From: Pycnococcus provasolii
Taxonomy: Eukaryota; Chlorophyta; Pseudoscourfieldiophyceae; Pseudoscourfieldiales
Length of the DNA stretch: 64,000 nucleotides
Reading direction: 5' to 3'
NCBI GenBank assembly: GCA_049487715.1
Contig: CP150555.1
Span: 496,001 to 560,000 of the forward strand
The notes beneath the pieces are model-generated. The model was given only the letters and a program-made list of their open reading frames with translations. It was not told where the DNA came from and searched no databases. Both the position numbers and the translations under genes were made by a program. This document shows positions 9,561 to 18,800 of the stretch, piece after piece (within the stretch, counting starts at the first letter, position 1; each line of letters begins with the position of its first letter).

Positions 9561-9669
9561 CAGCCAAAGCATTGGAGGCAGCGTACCTAGTGGTACAACT
9601 ACGTCAAACTGTGGTCGCGGCCGGCCCGACGGAGGCATCGCAAGCCACACAGCAGCGAAACCTGAAACG

Positions 9670-10176
9670 GTGGAAAGAAAGAGAACATGGGCATTCGAAA
9701 ACACAGGGGCAGGGTCGAAAAAAACGATCGCGGAAGGCGGTGAGCACGCAGAGCATGTTGCTAAGAACAAGGAGAGGCACACAATCGCAAATGATCTCCG
9801 GAAGGGAAAGCTCGCGCGCGACATCGCCAGGATCGTCGACAAAAATTTACCCGTGGATGACGAGATCGAGGAGCGCCGGCAGAAGCAGATCGCGGCGGTG
9901 GCATACGAGTACTTCAAAGGTTTCGTCGCGAGTTTGAGGAGAGATCAGCCGGCAATTGAGGTGGCGATAGGCGTGCAGCAGGCTCGTTCGTGGGGCCAAG
10001 GACCGTACTACGAAGCCCAAACATTGGACTTCCGGAAAAATGTGTCGTGGCGCAAGGAACTACCTCCGAATATGTTCTTGGTGCGTTGCTGGGATGTGTA
10101 CAATACGACGTACACTCCGAATAGCGCGAGTGTGGAGTGGCAAATTCAGGAGGAGAGATCGACGTACGGAGGGTGA
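9670..10176 (+). CDS. Hypothetical protein (start uncertain)
   Basis: An open frame of 168 codons with believable composition reads ...AFENTGAGSKKTIAEGG, KLARDIARIVDKNLPVDDE, AYEYFKGFVASLRRDQPA and VRCWDVYNTTYTPNS. The first codon of the frame is GTG and no in-frame ATG occurs before residue ~134, so either a 5' exon is missing or this is a gene remnant. It lies beside the ABCC debris and a dispersed repeat. I recognise no family. Confidence 0.35.
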   Translation: MERKRTWAFENTGAGSKKTIAEGGEHAEHVAKNKERHTIANDLRKGKLARDIARIVDKNLPVDDEIEERRQKQIAAVAYEYFKGFVASLRRDQPAIEVAIGVQQARSWGQGPYYEAQTLDFRKNVSWRKELPPNMFLVRCWDVYNTTYTPNSASVEWQIQEERSTYGG

Positions 10177-10779
10177 TGGAACGAGCCACTGCCCGTAGGT
10201 TGTGGTGTGTGTTCTTGGTGTGTGCCCCCGGCACCGGTGTCACCTTCAGACGCCATAGGTTGTGGTCGAGTGAAAGTAAGTAAAAAGTCAAGAATGACGT
10301 TACAAAGAAGGTGAAAGTAAAGCGCGCGCCGCCAGCGCGCCGCCAATTGAGCGCGTCAGTCAATCAGCGCCAATCACATCAAATCACCATAAAAAGAACG
10401 TCTTGAGCAATTATTCCAAAAGGGGAGATTATAGTGGGCTGTCTGTCTCCCACTATAAACATATCACGTCCAATAAACATATCACGTCCTGAAAGTCAAG
10501 ACGTTTTTCTCCCAAATCAAACCCACAAATCAAATCTCCAGTGGGGGTTTCACCAAAACAAACCCCCAATCGATTCGCCCCTCTCAGCAGAGGGTGCCCC
10601 GCGCTGCCCGGAGAGAAATCGTATGTGACGGCGTCGCTTTGGGTGTTCAAGGAAAGTGACGTCGAGAAGGTGACGAACCCGCGAGAAAAACTGACAAACA
10701 AAAAACAAACAACCTAACATGTATGTTTTCAAACACAAATTTAATTTTGAAAAACATCATACTTAACTACTCAGTCTCC
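10177..10779. other. Intergenic region with a short inverted repeat
   Basis: No gene is supported. A 10-bp perfect inverted repeat, ttatagtggg (10429-10438) and cccactataa (10449-10458), is followed by two copies of aaacatatcacgtcc at 10457-10489. The right part is AT-rich and borders the K+ channel 3' end. Confidence 0.45.
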
Positions 10780-12546
10780 TTACTCTCCCCCCTCGCTGCT
10801 CACCACCCCAGTCCCCAGCTTCGCCAGCTCCGCTTGCGCGGTAAAGATGGCGCTCACATTCGACACGAGCGCGCCAAAGATGCCGAGGCCGCTGATTGTG
10901 ATGACGTACCAAGCAACCATCATCGCGCCGTGATCTGGCACGTAGTCGCCAAGGCCGATGGTCGTCAGGGTGATGAACGTGAAGTACACCGCATCCAAAA
11001 ACGTCCAACCATCGGCCAACCCCCAGAACACGAGCGAGCCAACCACTAAAATCAGAATGGCGAGCACCACCGTTGCGACGATCCGGAACTGCGCCAAGAC
11101 CTCGTTCTTCCTTGCATCGATGCGCTGCACGACCTTTGCGAGCAAGACGGCGAGCTCCCTCGCGTCGAGGTGGCCGCTTCTGTCTGTGTCAAACTCATCG
11201 AAGAGCGACTTGAGCCAACCCCTATCATTCACGCCGAGCACGTAGTGCAGTTCGCTCACCTCACGCATATCCCGCAACGTCGACGAGAACTCGTCGAACG
11301 TGAGACCCTCGCTCAGCTTCATCTTGTTCCTGGCCGCCGAGGATTCGAACGACGCCATGATTCGCCTCTCGCGCCGTAGTTCGCTCTTGAGTGTGTCGGC
11401 GCCATTCTCCACCAAATACATGTCAGGCGCCACTCCCTCCTCCTCGCCACCGTCATGCGGCGACTTCTCGCGATGCGTCTTTCGGTACCCGGCCGTTGCG
11501 CGCGCGAACGAAGCAAGCAAGTTCGTGGCTAGTTCGGTGTAGAGCTCTGACAATTCGGCAAGCGCAAAGCCGAACGCCGCAACGAGTGGGAGCGTGAAGA
11601 GGACAATCATGAGCCTTGAGTCCTCCTGCGACGGCGCGTAGTTCCCGTATCCGATCGTCGTGAGAATCGTCACGGCGAAGAAGAGAGAGCCCCTGAAGTC
11701 CCAGCGCGTCTCCTCGACGCCTTCCTCGAGCTCCGCTTTCATGAGCGTGTACACCTCGGCTGTCTGCATGGCGTAAGTGGCTTCCTTTTTCCACACGTTC
11801 GAGGTGTAGTTGTAGCTTGTAGCGTACGCGAGCTCCGGCAGCCTCGTCGTGAGCAGCCTGCAATTTGGACAGTCGGCGGTGCTTTTGTCGAGGCACGTCT
11901 CGTTGAACTCGAGTGGGTTCAGCATGGGTACCGCATCGCTGTCCATCCGGCACGCCTCGACTTGCTCGACGCTCGGGAACTCGTAGACGCATAGGGGTGT
12001 GCACCACCCTGCGCGCATCATCAAGAGGGTACCCTTTGGCGGCGCTTCGGTGTTCCAGAGCGTTTCGTTCTCACTCACAGCCGCCTTCCACGCGTCGACT
12101 TCCTGAGAAGTGCACTGCTCTGTTGGGGTTTTGTAGTACAAGGTGCGTGCGATTCTGACGCCGTCTTCGTCGTCTTTCTTTGGTTTCGGGAAGCACGCCT
12201 CGCACGAGTACCTGCAGCTTGGGTATTTGTCTGACATGTCCGGCATCGCGTGCATGAGTGAGAAGCGCAGGAGCACGGTTTCCTCGATATTCTTCAGCCT
12301 CAAGAACGTGGCTTCTTGTCTATCTTTTTCAGGCGGTCTTTCGATAGACATCAGCACGACTGCCAATACGAGAGCGAGAAGTGCCAAGATGAATAAAGAG
12401 CGCATGAGCGGGAACACTCCGACGAAACCACGACGCAAGTACTGCATGAACGACGACGGCTTAACATCACCCGTCAAGTTAAGGTCTTCTGGAGACTCCA
12501 CATCATCCTTCTCCAAGGCTATAGAAGGATGTGTTTCCGCGGCCAT
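10780..12546 (-). CDS. Two-pore-domain potassium channel with internal EF-hand
   Basis: The ATG at 12546 gives 588 residues. There are two pore loops, TILTTIGYGNYAP (about residue 298) and TLTTIGLGDYVP (about 528), each flanked by hydrophobic helices, as in plant TPK/KCO channels. The first helix (about 47-66) is followed by a long Cys-containing extracytosolic loop of more than 200 residues. Between the two pore units, FDTDRSGHLDARE (about 450-462) is a full EF-hand loop, probably with a degenerate partner before it, suggesting Ca2+ control. Plant TPKs carry EF-hands at the C-terminus, so the internal position is unusual. The first filter has N in place of the usual D (GYGN). The gene is divergent from the LtrA gene. 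Confidence 0.9.
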   Translation of the reverse strand: MAAETHPSIALEKDDVESPEDLNLTGDVKPSSFMQYLRRGFVGVFPLMRSLFILALLALVLAVVLMSIERPPEKDRQEATFLRLKNIEETVLLRFSLMHAMPDMSDKYPSCRYSCEACFPKPKKDDEDGVRIARTLYYKTPTEQCTSQEVDAWKAAVSENETLWNTEAPPKGTLLMMRAGWCTPLCVYEFPSVEQVEACRMDSDAVPMLNPLEFNETCLDKSTADCPNCRLLTTRLPELAYATSYNYTSNVWKKEATYAMQTAEVYTLMKAELEEGVEETRWDFRGSLFFAVTILTTIGYGNYAPSQEDSRLMIVLFTLPLVAAFGFALAELSELYTELATNLLASFARATAGYRKTHREKSPHDGGEEEGVAPDMYLVENGADTLKSELRRERRIMASFESSAARNKMKLSEGLTFDEFSSTLRDMREVSELHYVLGVNDRGWLKSLFDEFDTDRSGHLDARELAVLLAKVVQRIDARKNEVLAQFRIVATVVLAILILVVGSLVFWGLADGWTFLDAVYFTFITLTTIGLGDYVPDHGAMMVAWYVITISGLGIFGALVSNVSAIFTAQAELAKLGTGVVSSEGGE

Positions 12547-13539
12547 GATGATGAATTCGCTTAACACGGTACTGTATTATTAAAATAGGCGTGGCCAACA
12601 ACAATATCACGAGATTGTGGCACGACAATATCACGACAATATCAATATCACAATATCACGGTTGTGTTGTGTTGTGTTGTGTGTTTGATCAATGGCGAAC
12701 TTCAATATTCAGAGGTACATATGTATATCACGTGAAGAAGGTTGTCACGTGACATTATTCTGATATTCGTTTGCGGAATTTCATCGATCATGTGATACAG
12801 TAGGTTTCTACCAAATAAGGTTAGTCTAAGATAATTTTATTTCATCACGTGACGAACTGTTCTTTCCCACGTACTGTAAACTTTACCTTTACGATATTCT
12901 TACCTCACCTTACCACTAGACGCAATCACTGTAAATTTTACTTGACCACCATTATGTAAGGTTAGACGGACGTACCATACCGTACTTGACCACCATTTAC
13001 AGTACATTTTAGACGGACGTACAGAACCAGCAGTGGAGGAGGCCATGCCTGCTGCATAAAGGTTGCCTGTATACCGTGGTAAAGGTTTTATGTAGAGTGA
13101 TATGTATAAAGGCTGGCTACGATAGTTCGTCTACTATTATGATAGCAGCCACAAGTCCCAATCGTTCAAGGGCTCGTTCAAGCGCATTCAAGGATTTATG
13201 TCACGTGATCCCGCCTGTCCCTGTCCCTTGTCAGATCCCCCTTTAATCACGTGACGTGAGAAAACACGTGACATTTCACGTGAAAAGAGTGTATAACGTG
13301 ACAGAATCTGACCAATATCTTCACTTTATAGAGGCTTTTCTCACGGCCGCCTCATCAATAAATATCTTTCTTTCTGAGTTCTGACTGAATTAGTTCACTT
13401 CTGAGAGCTCGGCTATTTCACCTCTTCTTTTCAGGCGCGCTTCATTCATTCTTCACAACACACATAAGTACATTGTACAAACACCCTTTCTAAGCCTTAC
13501 TCTATTAGCCTATTAGCCTATTATTAGAGTGATATCACA
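12547..13539. promoter_or_regulatory. Divergent promoter region with a TCACGTGA cluster
   Basis: The 1-kb AT-rich interval between the K+ channel and LtrA genes holds seven CACGTG hexamers, starting at 12729, 12746, 12846, 13202, 13248, 13265 and 13277; six of them are the palindrome TCACGTGA. CACGTG is the G-box/E-box bound by bZIP and bHLH factors. A separate run of 'caatatcacg' repeats lies at 12600-12660 next to the channel gene. The clustering suggests one factor controls one or both genes. Confidence 0.6.
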
Positions 13540-15519
13540 ATGGCGTGGCGATCCATTCTAGGATGCTCCGAGAGCGAGGTCTGGGGCCAAAAGCCGTACG
13601 ACCTCGGCGCAATGTTGTGTGGAGCTTCTTCTTCTTCTTCGGAGGAGGAGCACACGACGACGATGAAGACCAACAACCTAGCACACCATGATGACGAAGA
13701 AGAAGAATCTGACCCCGCGGGGAAGTACGCGCAAAAGCACTCGCTCGACACCGCGGCGGAAAAAGAGCTGCGGGAGCTCGTGGAGCACGCCAGCCACGAT
13801 GCCCACGGCCACGACTCACATGACTCACATGACTCACGCCAGTGCCAGGTGCTTGAGATGCCGAAGCTCCGCCGCAACTGGGACGAGCCGGAGGGACACG
13901 GGCACGCCGACTGGGGCTCCGTGTTTGTCGATCTCGTCTACGTCGGCGTCGCGTACAGCCTCGGCATCGTGCTCAAGAACGCCTTCTATTCGTGCAAGCC
14001 GCCGGGGTACAAGTCCTCCTCGTACGGATCGTCGGACTACGGATCCTCCGACTACGCCAAGGCGTGCCGCCGCGGCGGCGGCGACGCGGCGGCGTGCGTG
14101 GCGGCAGCCTGCCGCCGCGGTGGAGAAGAGGTGGCCAAGTGCGCGGCCGCGTGTCGGCGCGGAGGCGGCGACGCGAAGACGTGCGACTCCGCGTCGTCGG
14201 CTTACTACCCGCCGCCGTACGGCGGCTCGAAATACTACCCGCCTCCCGAACACCACCGCATGCTTCTGGCGGAAGCCTCGGATAAGCCGTACTGCGTCGA
14301 GGACCCCGCGATGTGGATCGGCATGTTTTACATCTTCGTCATCTTTCTCGTGCTTTTCAACCAGTGGTTCAACGACCTGCTCTGGAAGGCGCGGTTCCAC
14401 GCCACGGGGGTTGTGCACGTGCTCTGCGACTGCTCGGTCTACCTGCTCCTGATGTGGGCCGCCGTGACCATCGGCGACGTCCAGATGCTCCGGATGTCCT
14501 CGATGTGGTTCTACTTCAGTCTCTTCAACACGCTCACCGGAGTGCTTTGGATCCTTCGCTACAAGCACGTCGCCTTCTTTCATCCGAAGGAGTGCGTCCG
14601 CCGCGAGGCTAGCTCGTTTATCATGTCTGAGTGGGGAGCGACGGCGCTTCGCATCGCCGCAACCATCGTGGCGTCAGACAACGACGACACGAGGCAGATG
14701 AAGCGTGCCGTCCCGCTCTTGCTGCTCTTCTCCGGCCTGTACTCGAACGCCCGCATGTTGTGGCGCGTCGCGGTCATGCCCCAAGCGCTCGTGGAGACGT
14801 GGCAAGACATTGCAGCCCCGCTCGACGTCAGCTTCATCATCGGGAGGTGCAACGAGTTCATCATGTTGATGTTCGGCGAGACGATCCTGCAGATTGTCAT
14901 CTCAAACCTCCCACCGAGCGACGCGGGCGATAACGACCTCTACCTGAACCCGGCGCAGGCGCGCTACATGATCTCGATGCTCGCAAGCTTCGGGATCATC
15001 CTGACGATTCTCCACTCGCACGTCAACACCGTGCCGAGCGACTCGAGCAAGCACGCGATTCGCCGCTCGCTCCCGACCGCGGCGATTTTCTACCTCTTCT
15101 ACATGATCAAGTCGTTCATGGTCATGTCGGTCGGCATCGGCGTGAAGATTGCGCTGTACGCGCCGGAGGCGGAGGGATTCTTCTCGGAGGACCAGCGCCT
15201 GCAGCTTGCCTTCTCGATCGCCATGGCGTTCGCGACGCAGTACGTGCTGCACCCGACCCACTCCGGGCTGTATGCGTACTACGGCCCCTTCTTCAACTTC
15301 GAGAGCGCGTTCCGCTCGACGCTCTTCTTCCTGCGCGTCGGGACGGTCGTCGCGTCGCTTGCCGTTTACAAAATCGAGACGAAGCCGTGGATCTTCCTCC
15401 TCATCGAGGCGGCGCTTTGCGTTGGGCACACGTGCCTGCTCCACGCCGAGCTGTACCTCGCGCCGCAGCCCGCGGCGAGGAAGGAGTACGAGCGGTCCGT
15501 TTCCAAGGTTACGTACTAG
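13540..15519 (+). CDS. LtrA-family (low temperature requirement A) membrane protein
   Basis: The protein has 659 residues from ATG 13540. After a His/Asp/Glu-rich cytosolic N-terminus, NWDEPEGHGHADW and FVDLVYVGVAYSLG match the start of LtrA (PF06772). About 10 further hydrophobic helices follow, with FGETILQIVI, another LtrA signature. The loop after the first helix holds three repeats of about 14-15 residues with paired cysteines (ACRRGGGDAAAC, ACRRGGEEVAKC, ACRRGGGDAKTC), absent from bacterial LtrA as I know it. The function of the family is unclear; the name comes from a Listeria cold-growth mutant. It shares a G-box-rich promoter with the K+ channel. Family call is firm. Confidence 0.85.
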   Translation: MAWRSILGCSESEVWGQKPYDLGAMLCGASSSSSEEEHTTTMKTNNLAHHDDEEEESDPAGKYAQKHSLDTAAEKELRELVEHASHDAHGHDSHDSHDSRQCQVLEMPKLRRNWDEPEGHGHADWGSVFVDLVYVGVAYSLGIVLKNAFYSCKPPGYKSSSYGSSDYGSSDYAKACRRGGGDAAACVAAACRRGGEEVAKCAAACRRGGGDAKTCDSASSAYYPPPYGGSKYYPPPEHHRMLLAEASDKPYCVEDPAMWIGMFYIFVIFLVLFNQWFNDLLWKARFHATGVVHVLCDCSVYLLLMWAAVTIGDVQMLRMSSMWFYFSLFNTLTGVLWILRYKHVAFFHPKECVRREASSFIMSEWGATALRIAATIVASDNDDTRQMKRAVPLLLLFSGLYSNARMLWRVAVMPQALVETWQDIAAPLDVSFIIGRCNEFIMLMFGETILQIVISNLPPSDAGDNDLYLNPAQARYMISMLASFGIILTILHSHVNTVPSDSSKHAIRRSLPTAAIFYLFYMIKSFMVMSVGIGVKIALYAPEAEGFFSEDQRLQLAFSIAMAFATQYVLHPTHSGLYAYYGPFFNFESAFRSTLFFLRVGTVVASLAVYKIETKPWIFLLIEAALCVGHTCLLHAELYLAPQPAARKEYERSVSKVTY

Positions 15520-15828
15520 ACAGAGAAGAGAGAAAACCCCCTCTGACTTGCTCGAGGGGTGGGTTGGGCCGTGAACGGGGTTTCCAGGGTGGTACTTTAC
15601 GGGAACCGTACGTGGCGTTCGGGATCTTGACCACCTTACAATCAACGTGATGCAAATATAAGTTCTATAAGTTCTAATTTGTATTTATTTAATTCCAAGA
15701 AAACTCATTTCCCATAATAATACCCAAGCAAGTAAATAGGTATGCCCCCTTTGGTACCAACACACACACACACACACACACACACAGTCTACTAAAATAA
15801 GACTATGTAAACTTCTTCTTCTTCTTCT
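15520..15828. other. Convergent intergenic region with microsatellites
   Basis: The region lies between the LtrA and protease 3' ends. A (CA)n tract occupies about 15761-15786 and a (TTC)n tract about 15812-15829. Nothing else is seen. Confidence 0.6.
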
Positions 15829-18800
15829 TCACTCAATCACCAGACTCTTCCCACCACTGTTCTCACAACTCGCGAGATCCACAACTTGAATCCTCATCCT
15901 CCGACAAGCCCAACGCGCCCTTGCAGGCCACTGGTTAACGCTCACAGATCCATCAGCCCCCGCCGTCACCACTTTAAATCCAATGCGATCCACTCCCCCA
16001 TCTCCACGAACGCGACCTACGGCACTGCGCACCCACGCACAGTTGTCCATCTGGCTCCTCAATTCCGTCGGAAAACTCACAGATCCGCCAGCACGACCGC
16101 CTGGACCGCGCGCAATCACAACCCTGCCGTTTGGCGTCGCATTCGTGACACGCACCGTCAGCGAGCGGCACGTGCCCTGCACCTCCACACCCATTTCGCC
16201 GCTGGATTCCACCTCCACGGAGGACACTTTTCCCAGCGCAAAGTCTGCCGTTGCGATGGGAAGCGCAATTGCGTACTGGCTCACCGGGCCAATCACGCGA
16301 ACGGTTCTCGTCCCAGGCGCATACCCTGGCGCAGACACGCGCACGCTGTAATCACCTGGAAGGAGCGCCTTGTGGTACGTGCCATCGTCGCCCACAAGGA
16401 TCGGCACGCCATTGTTCACAGTCACCACGGCACCGGGGATCCCGGCATTGGTTGCGGCATCCACAACACGTCCCGCGAGCGCGCCGCTCGCACCCGCAGC
16501 TCGCATCACAAAGCCTGATAGCGCACGCTCGTGGTCCGCAGCCATGCGATCGAGCTGGTGTGCCGACGGAGCTTTCGTGTCGCTCACCTCAATCGTCAGT
16601 TCGAGCGCGCCCGTCGACGCGTACAGGGCATCCTGCAAAGTCCCACTCGCAGGGTACCACGCCGCGCCGTTCGTCACGCCGCCCGCAAACTGGCGCGACG
16701 ATGCCATCGCGCCGTGCTCGTTCGCGTACGCACGGCCCAGCGACAGGTAGAGAGCGTCGTCCGGCGACGTGCACGCCATGCCACGCGGCGTGCCGCATGC
16801 GTCCCACGGCGTGTTCACGACAAGCGCCCCAGCATGCAGGCTGAGTCCTGCACGGTGCGACCTCGCACGTGCCCATTTAAGCAGCGCGCACGTCTCCGGC
16901 GCGCGATTGTCCTGCGAGCACTTCGACGCCACCTGCGCGGGAGTCATTCGCGCAAATGCGCGCGCACTCGCAGAGTCGTCGTTGAAGTCGCGAAGCGGAA
17001 AGTCGCGATTCAGGTCAACACCTCGGCCGTTGGCACGCGTACGCGACTCCAGCCCGTCCGGGTTTGCCGACACCAGCACATCCACGACGGCGCTGCTGCG
17101 AAGCTTTTCGTACTCGTCGCTCGTTGCCAGACGATCCGCGAAGCGAAGAAGCACCTCAACACTCGACGGCTCGTCGCCGTGCACGCCACCCACGAGGCGA
17201 ATGCGAGGAAGGCGAGCCTCGTTGTTGTTGTTGTTGTTGTTGTTGTTTGTCGTCACCTGGAGCACCCAGAGATCACGCCCGAGCGCGCTTCGTCCGATCG
17301 AGTACAACTTCGCCGTCTCCGGATGGCGGCGTGCAATCAGCGCAAGCGCACGCGTGACTGCCGCGTAGCCGTGGTACGCATTCGATGCCACGGATGGCAC
17401 GTTCGTCGTCGCCAGCGGCGGTGCCTGTGGCACTGGTGCTGCTACGGCGGCGGCGGGCGGCGAAGATGATGGCAGCGCAGCTGCTAACACCTGCCCACCT
17501 CCTCCCTGCCTCGCGCGCGTGCGCAGCGTGAGCGCGAAGAGACCCTGGCTTCCGGCATAGCCGTCAACGACGATGTAGTACGTCCTTCCCGCAGTCAGCG
17601 GAATGTCGCTCAGCGCCGAACGGTACCGCCCGCACGCGGCGGAGCCTCCGTCGTCGTTGCAGCCAACCTCGTTGCTCTCGTTGCCCTCGAAGATGTAAAG
17701 CGTCGTGTCGTAGCTCGAAAATTGGCAAACGTCTGCATCGAGGTACTCGTTCGTCGCTGGCACGTACCGGTACACGATATCAGGGCTCTCCGTACCGAGC
17801 TCGCACTTCTTCGACGAGTACTTGTTGCGATAACCGCTCGTACTTCCACGCGTCTGCCATCCCCAGCTGGGAATTGGGCTCGGCACGTCAATCGCGCTCC
17901 TCAGGCTCTCGCCCTCTCGATCATCCTCGTCGATGTTCTGCGCAGGCAGCGTGCGCACACCCGCGACAACCATGCTGGATGGATCTAGGCGCACCGTGAA
18001 CGTGATGGAGTACAGCATGTCGCCGTCTCGCGTTCCGTCACGCATCGGAACGACGCGCACAGCCTGCGGCATCGTGTACGTCGACGACGTGAAGCGAAGC
18101 GTGCACCGCTCCGAAAAGGTCGTGCCACCGAGCTGCGCGGCAAGGGTGCTCTCGTCCGAAAGGCGCACGCTCGTGTCGCTGAGCACCAGACCACCCGCCA
18201 TTCCCATGCACGACACCTGGCCCTCGGTCGTATCGGAGGTGGCCACAATCACCTCCACGGTGCGCGCACCCTCGGGCCACGCATTCAGCTTCACCTGCAC
18301 CAGTCCCGCGGAGCCACCCTCCGTGGTGACGACTCCCGCACCCGATCCGTCGGGTGACAGAGCAAGCAGGCGATCTGCGGTCATGGCTGGCGTCGACGAT
18401 GCGACGGAGTTCACGGCGTACGTCGACGAACCATCTCGCGCGTCCATCTTGCGCACGCCGGTGTTCACGGGCATCAGCCACCTTCCAAGCCCGCTGTCGT
18501 ACGCGCGGCTGAGACGCCCGAAGAAGTCGTATCCATTGTTGTCTGGGCAGCTCGCGCTACCTCCGCTCAGCACGGCCACGAGACGCCTCGTCGTGGCGTC
18601 AAGCAGTCCACATCCCGAGCTGCCGCGCTCCGTGGTGCCGTCGTCCCACCCACTGACGAGGAAGTGCGTGTTCGGCACGCGGCCGCAGAACGTGCACGTT
18701 GTGAGAGACGAGCGGTGGCGATCGTGGCTGATCTTCTTGTAGTCGCCGCTGGGATGGTGGATTGCGAAGCTGCTCTGGGGCATGTTGTCCACCTCCGCGT

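Noticed and set aside
13834-14583. Long open frames antisense to the LtrA gene
   Set aside because: The sense frame carries clear LtrA motifs and membrane helices; the antisense frame is a high-GC shadow rich in Arg, His and Val with no domain.
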